Assembly (NCBI GenBank): GCA_019689775.1
Contig: JADGGV010000330.1
Coordinates: 1 to 5,054 of the forward strand
Direction: 5' to 3'
Length of the DNA stretch: 5,054 bases
Source of the DNA: Gemmatimonadota bacterium
GTDB lineage: Bacteria; Gemmatimonadota; Gemmatimonadetes; Longimicrobiales; RSA9
The notes below the pieces were generated by a model. That model ran no database searches, was not told the origin of the DNA, and was given only the letters and a program-made list of their open reading frames with translations. A program made the translations under genes and the position numbers. Below, in pieces: positions 1 to 5,054 of the stretch (position 1 is its first letter; every line of letters begins with the position of its first letter).

Positions 1-47
1 CCCTCCCGCCGCCGCCAACGTGTGCATGGAGCCGCCGCTCCGCCGTC

Positions 48-84
48 CTCTCGGGGTGAGACCGCAGTCGAGGGCACCCGAGAG
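48..84 (+). repeat. Inverted repeat in the leader of the VWA gene
   Basis: CTCTCGGG at 48-55 is the perfect reverse complement of CCCGAGAG at 77-84, giving an eight-base-pair stem with a 21-base loop. It ends five bases before the Shine-Dalgarno sequence. It may be a leader hairpin, an upstream transcription terminator without a T-run, or chance in GC-rich DNA. No convincing -10 or -35 hexamer is visible in bases 1-101. Confidence 0.35.
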
Positions 85-88
85 CTTC

Positions 89-93
89 GGAGG
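89..93 (+). promoter_or_regulatory. Ribosome binding site of the VWA gene
   Basis: GGAGG lies eight bases before the ATG at 102. It supports this start in the first frame rather than the GTG at 20, which belongs to the second frame and has no purine-rich stretch in front of it. Confidence 0.75.
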
Positions 94-101
94 GACCATC
101 C

Positions 102-2152
102 ATGCGCAGGCTCATTCTTGCCATCCTGGCCGTGCCGGCGCTGTCCGTGCCGGCGCTGTACGCGCTGACCGTCGGCCCGCGCCCCCCGGCCGGCGCCACG
201 ATCCATGTCAGCGGTCTGGTCACGGACGCCCAAACCGGGCGCCCGCTGGCGGGGGCGCAGGTGGCGCTGGTCGGCGGCGGACCGGCGGGTGCGCTGACCG
301 GCGCGGACGGCCGCTACACGCTGGACGCCCCGCTCCCGCGCTCCGGCCGGCTGGATCTCGTCGCGCAGATGATCGGCTACGCGCGCCAGGCGCGCAGCGT
401 GCGGCCGCGCGGCGACTCCGTGCGCGTCGATTTCGCGCTCGCGCCGGCGGCCCTGGCGCTGGAGGAGGTCGTGGTCGGGGGGATGGTGAAGGCCGCGCCG
501 GCGTCCGCGGCGGCGCGGGCCCGACCGGGCATCGCGATGGACCAGGCGGCGGTGGCGCCGTCGGTCACGCAGGAGTCCCGGGCCGCCCGCCGCGCCGTGG
601 CGGGCCGCGTGGCTGCCGCGCGCCGCCGCGGGGGGGGGGGGGGGCGGGGGGGGGGGGCGCGCGCCGGGGCGGCGGGCGCGACGTGCCGTTCAACACGGAG
701 GCCTACGCGCGCATCGAGGAGAACCCGTTCCTCGCCGTGACGGCGAACCCGCTGTCGACGTTCTCGATCGACGTCGACCGGGCGGCGTACAGCAACCTGC
801 GCCGCTTCGTCACCGAGGGGCGCCGTCCGCCGGTCGATGCGGTGCGCATCGAGGAGCTGGTCAACTACTTCACGTACGACGCGCCGGAGCCGCCCGCCGG
901 CCGCCCGTTGGCGATCGTGACGGAGGTCGCGCCCGCGCCCTGGGCGCCGACGCACCGGCTCGTGCGCCTGCTGCTGCGCGCGCCGAGCGTGGCTGCGGCA
1001 TCGCTGCCGCCCAGCAACCTCGTCTTCCTCGTGGACGTCTCCGGCTCGATGAACGAGCCGAACAAGCTGCCGCTGGTGAAGGCGTCGCTGGAGCTGCTGG
1101 TGAACGAGCTGCGGCCGGAGGACCGCGTCGCCCTCGTCGTCTACGCGGGCGCGGCGGGGCTCGTGCTGCCGCCCACGCCGGGGGACCGGAAGGAGGTGAT
1201 CCGGGAGGCGATCGCGCGGCTGGAGGCGGGCGGCTCGACGGCCGGCGGCGCGGGGCTCGAGCTGGCCTACCGCGTGGCGCGCAAGAACTTCCGCGCGGGC
1301 GGCAACAACCGGGTGATCCTGGCCACCGACGGCGACTTCAACGTCGGCCCGTCGAGCGACGCAGAGATGGTCCGGCTGATCGAGGAGAAGCGGCGCGAGG
1401 GGACGTTCCTGACCGTGCTCGGCTTCGGGACCGGGAACCTGAAGGACTCGAAGATGGAGCAGCTCGCCGACCACGGGAACGGCAACTACGCCTACATCGA
1501 CGACCTGCTCGAGGCGCGCAAGGTGCTGGTCCACGAGATCGGCGGGACGCTGCACACGGTCGCGAAGGACGTGAAGATCCAGGTCGAGTTCAACCCGGCG
1601 CGCGTGCGGGCCTACCGCCTGATCGGCTACGAGAACCGGCTGCTCGCGAGCGAGGACTTCAACGACGACGCGAAGGACGCGGGCGAGCTGGGCGCCGGCC
1701 AGGCGGTGACCGCGCTCTACGAGGTGATCCCCGCCGATGCGCCCGACGACACGCCGGTGCGCGTCCCCAACCCGCTGCGCTACCAGCGCACGCAGGTGGC
1801 GGCGGACGCCGGCGCGCACCCGGAGCTGCTGTTCCTGAAGGTGCGCTACAAGGATCCGACGGGCGAGCGCAGCAAGCTGATCGAGCAGCCGGTCCGTGAC
1901 GACGGCCGGCCGGCCTCCGCGGACTTCCGCTTCGCCGCCGCCGTGGCCGAACTCGGGATGCTGCTGCGCAGCTCGGAGCACCGCGGCGCCGCCAGCCTCG
2001 ACCAGGTGCTCGCGCTGGCCCGCGCCGGCCTCGGCGAGGATCCGGGCGGGTACCGCCACGGCTTCGTCCGGCTCGTCGAGCGGATCGGCGAGCTCGGGTG
2101 GCTGGAGGGGACCGTCGCGGCGACGCCGGATGCGCCGGCCGGCGTGCGCTGA
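102..2152 (+). CDS. Exported VWA-domain protein (YfbK-like) with N-terminal carboxypeptidase-regulatory-like domain; frame broken at a poly-G tract
   Basis: Two frames must be joined to read this gene. From ATG 102 the first frame gives a hydrophobic signal or anchor (residues 1-25), a carboxypeptidase-regulatory-like beta domain (about 34-100, with VSGLVTDAQTGRPLAGAQV) and an EEVVVGG motif, then a low-complexity linker; it stops at 740. The second frame resumes after the G-tract and ends at TGA 2150-2152. It carries the N-terminal domain typical of YfbK-type proteins (NTEAY, ENPF, PLSTFSIDVD), then a VWA domain, then a DUF3520-like C-terminus ending near GYRHGFVRLVERIGELGW. Adding one G (or removing two) gives a 683-residue protein with an intact metal-ion-dependent adhesion site: DVSGS at 312-316, T380 and D410. 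The start is supported by GGAGG at 89-93, eight bases from the ATG. VWA domains bind partner proteins through a metal ion; the cellular role here is unknown. A GTG at 20 keeps the second frame open, but the stretch before the tract is Arg/Gly-rich shadow sequence. Confidence 0.88.
131..160 (+). repeat. Two tandem 15-base units in the signal-peptide region
   Basis: CGTGCCGGCGCTGT occurs at 131-144 and again at 146-159; the 15-base units differ only in their last base (C versus A). They encode two consecutive VPAL-type units in the hydrophobic segment of the VWA protein. A recent five-codon duplication that lengthened the hydrophobic core is the simplest reading. Confidence 0.6.
630..657 (+). 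repeat. Interrupted poly-G tract (15 G, C, 12 G) at the frame break
   Basis: Fifteen G residues (630-644), one C (645) and twelve G residues (646-657) encode Gly/Arg in the linker between the regulatory-like domain and the VWA half. The conserved upstream frame and the conserved downstream frame differ by one base across this tract. The sequence is therefore one G short or two G too long for a continuous protein. Such runs are prone both to sequencing or assembly error and to real slipped-strand length change. Confidence 0.9.
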
Positions 2153-2380
2153 CGCCTCGACGGCGGCCTCGTAGCCGGCCGTGCGCGCGCAGTGCGCGCA
2201 GCAGAAGAAGTGGCCCTCGGCCTCGATGCCGTGGCCGACGATCTTGCAGCCGCAGTGCTCGCAGACCGGCGCGAGCTTGTGGATCGCGCACTCGAAGCTG
2301 TCGAACGTGTGGCGGTTGCCCGCGGCGACGACGTCGAAGCTCATCGCGTAGTCGTTGCCGCACACCTCGCACCGGGCCAT
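2153..2380 (-). CDS. Small Cys/His-rich metal-binding protein (prokaryotic-metallothionein-like), stop codon not found
   Basis: Reading leftward from ATG 2380, the first 76 residues form a compact Cys-rich protein. CxxC is at C4/C7, a TFDSFECAIH segment contains C31, CEHCGC is at 40-45, and CCAHC is at 60-64, with several His residues (24, 34, 42, 50, 57, 63). This pattern matches small proteins often annotated as prokaryotic metallothionein-like or zinc-ribbon, and implies binding of zinc or another soft metal; the biological role of the family is not established. The start is strong: GGAGG is five bases before the ATG. The family normally ends close to residue 75, but here the frame stays open through the opposite strand of the VWA gene down to 377. 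The listed left end is where the overlap with that gene begins, not a stop codon. It follows the methyltransferase gene by 81 bases on the same strand, so co-transcription is likely. Confidence 0.8.
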
Positions 2381-2385
2381 GGGAG

Positions 2386-2390
2386 CCTCC
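2386..2390 (-). promoter_or_regulatory. Ribosome binding site of the small Cys-rich gene
   Basis: On the minus strand GGAGG is followed by five bases and then the ATG at 2380. It is among the best-formed ribosome binding sites in the window and argues that this short gene is, or recently was, translated. Confidence 0.75.
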
Positions 2391-2461
2391 AGTTGGGGTT
2401 GGAGCCGGACCCGGCCGGCGTTGCAGGAGCTGCGCCAGGCGCGCGGCGACGAGCCAGGCCG

Positions 2462-3325
2462 CTACGGCCGCCGCGTCGCGAGGTAGGCGTAGCGCGAGAG
2501 GCGCCGCTCGCGCGCTGTCCGCTCGGCGACGGCGAAGAACGCCTGCTGCGCCTCGAACGTTGTCGCCCCCTCGACCTGCCGCAGCAGCGGCGCGCGGCGC
2601 TGCCGTGCGGCGCGCCAGCGGGCCGCGATCTCGGCCATGTTGTCGGTCAGGTTCTCGACGCGGACGACGGGGAGCCCGGCGCCGGCGGCGAGGCGTTCGT
2701 CGCACCCCGGTGGCACGAAGAGGTAGAAGCCGATCGAGCTGCGCGTGACCAGCTCCGCCCGGGAGAGCGGCCCGGTCACGACGACGGGGTCGGTGAAGAG
2801 CGCGCGGCCGCGCGGCTTGAGCACGCGCGCCCACTCGCGCAGCACCGCGGCGCGGTCCGGGAGATGAGGGAGCGCGTCGATGCAGACGAGGGCGTCGAAG
2901 CTGCGGTCGGCGAACGGAAGCGGCCCGGCGGCGTCGACGACCTGGAAGCGGGCGACGCGCCCGAGCCCCTGCCGCCTCGCCATGATCGTGGCGTTGCGCA
3001 CGGCCTGCTCGTGGACGTCGATCCCGACCACCTCGCAGTCGGCGAAACGCGCCAGGCGCAGTGCCGGGCCGCCGGCGCCGCACCCCACGTCGAGCACGCG
3101 CATGCCGGGCGCGACGTCCAGCCACTGGATGAAGGCGTCGTGCTCGCCGACGGAGAGCCAACTGTTCTGGCCGATGTCCTCGCCGAACGCCTCGCGCCGG
3201 ATGTCCTGGTAGAGCGCGCTCGCGAAGTTGGAGTAGTTCGCGTCGTAGTGTCGGACCACCTCCTCCGGTCCCAGGTCCAGGTGATGGTTCCCGTCGATGC
3301 GCTGCGCCGCTGCGTCCGAATTCAT
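2462..3325 (-). CDS. Class I SAM-dependent methyltransferase
   Basis: The 287-residue protein has a Rossmann-type methyltransferase core. Motif I is VLDVGCGAG (77-85), the acidic residue expected to hold the ribose of S-adenosylmethionine is D103 in VVGIDVHE, D131 follows the next strand, motif II is FDALVCIDALPHL (143-155), and the post-motif LREWARVLKPRGRALFTDP follows near 162-180. The N-terminal stretch YDANYSNF...IRREAFGEDIGQNSWL (27-57) is shared by a group of soluble small-molecule methyltransferases related to glycine/sarcosine-type N-methyltransferases. The acceptor cannot be read from the sequence. Residues from 181 onward form a variable C-terminal region that would be expected to shape the substrate pocket. 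The start at 3325 is the first in-frame ATG before the conserved region; the open frame extends further upstream, but only as low-complexity sequence. No clear Shine-Dalgarno sequence precedes it. The gene is divergent from the serine hydrolase and lies 81 bases ahead of the small Cys-rich gene. Confidence 0.9.
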   Translation of the reverse strand: MNSDAAAQRIDGNHHLDLGPEEVVRHYDANYSNFASALYQDIRREAFGEDIGQNSWLSVGEHDAFIQWLDVAPGMRVLDVGCGAGGPALRLARFADCEVVGIDVHEQAVRNATIMARRQGLGRVARFQVVDAAGPLPFADRSFDALVCIDALPHLPDRAAVLREWARVLKPRGRALFTDPVVVTGPLSRAELVTRSSIGFYLFVPPGCDERLAAGAGLPVVRVENLTDNMAEIAARWRAARQRRAPLLRQVEGATTFEAQQAFFAVAERTARERRLSRYAYLATRRP

Positions 3326-3411
3326 GCTGGATCGGGCCTGTGGTGTACATCGTCGGCGCCGGCCGGGCAGCGGCCGACGCGTGCCTGCGCGCGGACCGGC
3401 GACGGCCTCTC

Positions 3412-3435
3412 GGCCCCCCGGCCCGGCGGGGGGCC
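3412..3435. repeat. GC-only hairpin in the divergent intergenic region
   Basis: GGCCCCCC at 3412-3419 pairs perfectly with GGGGGGCC at 3428-3435. One further G-C pair (3420/3427) closes a six-base loop, giving nine G-C pairs. No T-run follows on either side, so it is not a canonical intrinsic terminator. It could act as an operator or a leader structure, or be chance in this base composition. Confidence 0.45.
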
Positions 3436-3550
3436 CGTCGCTCCGCGTCCTCCGGAGTAAGGATCGGCTCCATCGGACGCGCGCCGTAATCCGTACGACG
3501 GCGCCCCGCCGGCCGCCGCGCGCCGCCCTGCGCGATGCAGGAACAGGGCC

Positions 3551-3556
3551 TAAATT
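3551..3556 (+). promoter_or_regulatory. Possible -10 element for the serine hydrolase gene
   Basis: TAAATT stands out as an AT-rich hexamer in otherwise GC-dominated sequence, 28 bases before the start at 3585, and fits TATAAT at four of six positions. The hexamer 17 bases further upstream (CTGCGC at 3528-3533) is a poor -35 match. The placement would give a short leader of about 20 bases. Confidence 0.4.
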
Positions 3557-3584
3557 GCGGCTCCACCCTGACCCGTCGGAGCCC

Positions 3585-4991
3585 ATGTCGCCCGCGAAGA
3601 TCGCCCTCGCCTTCACCCTGACCGCGGCCGCGTGCGCGCCGCAGCCGAGCGCGCCGGCGCCGGCCGGCGGCCCGGCTGCCGTCGCCGCGGTTCCCGCCGC
3701 GCCGGTGCGCGCCGTCGCTGCGCCGCCTGCCGCCCCGGCGCCGACCACGCCGGCGCCCATCGCCCCATCACCCGCCGCAGCGGCGCCCTCCGCCGCGCCG
3801 CCGCCCGCCAACCGCGGGCCGTTCGAGCGTGCGCTGGCTCGCGCCGACTCGCTGGTCCACGCGGCGGTGGCGCGCGAGGAGGTGCCGGGCGCGGTGCTGC
3901 TCGTGGCGCGCAACGACCGGATCGTGTTGGAGCGCGCGTACGGCTGGGCGCAGCTCTATGACTACGGGATGCGTCGCCTGGCGCACCCGGTGCCGATGCG
4001 CACGACCGACCTGTTCGACCTGGCGTCCGTGACGAAGGTGATGGCGACGACGTTCGCGGTCATGCGCCTCGTGGACCGCGGCGTCGTGGACGTGGACGCC
4101 CCGGTGTACCGCTACCTGCCGGAGTTCCGCGGCCCGCACCTGGACAGCATCACGGTGCGGCACCTGCTGACGCACTCGTCGGGGCTCGTGCAGTGGCAGC
4201 CGCTCTACTACCACGCGCACACGCCGCGGGAGACGTACGACCTGATCCGCTCGATGCCGCTCGGCTGGGGCGTGGGCGAAGGGCGGCACTACAGCGACCT
4301 GGGCTTCATGCTCCTCGGCTACCTGGTCGAGCGGGTGAGCGGCCGGCCGCTCGATGTGTTCGTGCGCGACGAGCTGTACCGGCCGCTCGGCTTGCGCCAC
4401 ACGACGTTCCTGCCCAGGGCGCACGGGTTCCGCGACTTCGCGGCGACCGAGCACGGGAACGGGTACGAGCGGCACATGGTCTACGACACGGCGTTCGGCT
4501 ACCGCTACGACGACGATCCGACCGCGTGGGACGGCTGGCGCCGCTACACGCTCGTGGGCGAGGCGGACGACGGGAACGCGTGGTACGCGAACGGCGGCGT
4601 CGCCGGGCACGCGGGGCTGTTCTCGACGGCCGAGGACCTGCACGTCCTGCTCGAGGTGCTGCTACACGACGGGAGCTGGGGCGGGCGACGCTACGTGAGC
4701 CCGGAGGTGGTGCACGCGTTCCTGACGCGGGACCGCTACGGCCACGGGCTCGGCTGGATGATGCCGGCGGAGCTGCCGGCGGGCAGCTTCTCCCACACGG
4801 GCTTCACCGGCACGTACGTCCTCGGCGTGCCCAGCCTGCACCTCGCGGTCGTGCTCCTGACGAACCGGCAGAACGTCGGCACCGACGCCGCCGGCTACTT
4901 CCCGAACCTGGCGCCCCTTCAGCGGGCGGTCTCGCAAGCGCTCGTCGCGGGCGCCGCGGCCGAGGCCGGCACACCGGCCGGCGCGCCGTGA
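3585..4991 (+). CDS. Serine hydrolase of the beta-lactamase / class C PBP family, probable lipoprotein
   Basis: The 468-residue protein starts with MSPAKIALAFTLTAAAC, a short lipoprotein-type signal with the candidate lipidated cysteine at C17 (the -3 residue is Ala, which is tolerated but not ideal). Residues 18-75 are an almost pure Ala/Pro tether, and the catalytic domain runs from about 78 to the end. The family motifs are present in order: SVTK with nucleophile S148 and K151, YSD at 236-238 (the Y-x-N box with Asp in place of Asn), and HTG at 404-406 (in place of KTG). Relatives act as D-Ala-D-Ala peptidases, esterases or amidases; these motifs do not show that it hydrolyses antibiotics. 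The protein probably faces the periplasm or the surface, tethered to a membrane. The start at 3585 is chosen because it gives the signal sequence; the open frame reaches 3297 but only as shadow sequence. GGAG at 3578-3581 is only three bases away, so the ribosome binding site is weak. The stop overlaps the next start. Confidence 0.92.
   Translation: MSPAKIALAFTLTAAACAPQPSAPAPAGGPAAVAAVPAAPVRAVAAPPAAPAPTTPAPIAPSPAAAAPSAAPPPANRGPFERALARADSLVHAAVAREEVPGAVLLVARNDRIVLERAYGWAQLYDYGMRRLAHPVPMRTTDLFDLASVTKVMATTFAVMRLVDRGVVDVDAPVYRYLPEFRGPHLDSITVRHLLTHSSGLVQWQPLYYHAHTPRETYDLIRSMPLGWGVGEGRHYSDLGFMLLGYLVERVSGRPLDVFVRDELYRPLGLRHTTFLPRAHGFRDFAATEHGNGYERHMVYDTAFGYRYDDDPTAWDGWRRYTLVGEADDGNAWYANGGVAGHAGLFSTAEDLHVLLEVLLHDGSWGGRRYVSPEVVHAFLTRDRYGHGLGWMMPAELPAGSFSHTGFTGTYVLGVPSLHLAVVLLTNRQNVGTDAAGYFPNLAPLQRAVSQALVAGAAAEAGTPAGAP
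3636..3809 (+). other. Ala/Pro-rich linker-coding segment of the serine hydrolase
   Basis: About 58 codons after the lipobox cysteine encode almost only Ala and Pro, with a few Ser, Thr, Val and Gly. This is a typical extended tether between a lipid anchor and a globular domain, long enough to let the enzyme reach away from the membrane, possibly into the peptidoglycan layer (inferred). Confidence 0.8.
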
Positions 4992-5054
4992 TGCGCGGCC
5001 GGGACGCGGCGCCGGGCGACGCCGAGATCGACGCCGCCCGGCCGTGCCCCACCC
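4991..5054 (+). CDS. Start of a further gene, cut by the window end
   Basis: An ATG at 4991-4993 overlaps the TGA of the serine hydrolase (TGATG), a layout typical of translationally coupled genes in an operon. Twenty-one codons are visible (MRGRDAAPGDAEIDAARPCP and one more) with no stop before the window ends. The visible part has no recognisable domain. The call rests on the overlap alone, so the product is unknown. Confidence 0.4.
   Translation, partial: MRGRDAAPGDAEIDAARPCPT

Larger units (their letters stand above)
3326..3584. other. Divergent intergenic region between methyltransferase and serine hydrolase
   Basis: These 259 bases separate two divergent starts and must hold both promoters if each gene has its own. 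It contains a GC hairpin (3412-3435) and an AT-rich hexamer (3551-3556). I see no convincing -10/-35 pair facing the methyltransferase, no tRNA and no convincing small gene. Frames that stay open across it have Arg/Pro/Ala-rich shadow composition. Confidence 0.7.

Noticed and set aside
3..59. Possible tail of an upstream gene ending at TGA 57-59
   Set aside because: Only 18 codons are visible, with no recognisable sequence. Open frames of this length are expected by chance here.
20..629. Extension of the VWA frame upstream of the G-tract from GTG 20
   Set aside because: Before the tract this frame gives a Gly/Arg/Pro-rich sequence with no signal or domain, while the ATG 102 frame over the same bases gives a signal sequence and a regulatory-like beta domain with a good ribosome binding site.
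2182..2200. Stem of seven pairs (TGCGCGC / GCGCGCA) between the convergent genes, as a terminator
   Set aside because: It lies within the codons for the conserved Cys-Ala-His-Cys-Ala-Arg of the small protein and is not followed by a T-run on either strand. It is explained by the coding sequence.
2192..3460. Plus-strand open frame of 422 codons
   Set aside because: It is antisense to the methyltransferase and the small Cys-rich gene, which both have clear family motifs. Its own product has no recognisable motif and an Arg/Ala/Asp/Val-rich shadow composition.
3400..3473. Possible small minus-strand gene starting MEPILTPEDAERR in the intergenic region
   Set aside because: It has no ribosome binding site that I can see, it becomes Arg/Gly/Pro-rich within a few codons, and it runs without a stop into the methyltransferase in another frame.
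1659..3566. Long minus-strand open frame of 635 codons
   Set aside because: It runs out of frame across both the methyltransferase and the small Cys-rich gene. Its translation is Arg/Ala/Pro/Gly-rich with no domain, as expected for a shadow frame in very GC-rich DNA.
3768..4643. Minus-strand open frame of 291 codons
   Set aside because: It is antisense to the serine hydrolase catalytic domain. The His/Arg/Val-rich product is the mirror of GC-rich codons, not a protein family I recognise.

Overview
The window is very GC-rich (roughly three quarters G+C by eye). It comes from a bacterium that exports proteins through a conventional Sec route and carries at least one likely lipoprotein, so a Gram-negative cell plan is probable. 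One gene fuses a carboxypeptidase-regulatory-like domain and an EEVVV motif to a YfbK-type von Willebrand factor A (VWA) protein. That architecture, the Arg/Ala/Gly-rich linkers and the base composition resemble Gemmatimonadota, but this assignment is an inference from style and not proven.

Layout: (1) Positions 102-2152, plus strand: an exported VWA-domain protein. Its N-terminal and C-terminal halves lie in different frames, and the switch falls in a G-tract (15 G, one C, 12 G at 630-657). It is one gene broken by a homopolymer error or a length-variable tract. (2) Positions 2380 down to about 2153, minus strand: a small Cys/His-rich metal-binding protein, convergent with gene 1. Its frame has no stop codon at the expected end. 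(3) Positions 3325-2462, minus strand: a class I SAM-dependent methyltransferase, 81 bases upstream of the small gene and probably co-transcribed with it. (4) Positions 3326-3584: a divergent intergenic region with a strong GC hairpin and one AT-rich promoter-like hexamer. (5) Positions 3585-4991, plus strand: a probable lipoprotein serine hydrolase of the beta-lactamase/class C penicillin-binding-protein type, with a long Ala/Pro linker. (6) From 4991 a further reading frame starts at a TGATG overlap and runs off the window end.

The genes do not form an obvious single pathway. Genes 1 and 4 are envelope-associated; the methyltransferase and the small protein form a separate minus-strand unit between them. 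I see no CRISPR array, insertion sequence, tRNA or rRNA. Long open frames antisense to the genes are explained by the scarcity of stop codons in such GC-rich DNA. I did not find convincing evidence of a new multi-gene system. The points most worth checking are the G-tract in gene 1 and the missing stop of the small Cys-rich gene.
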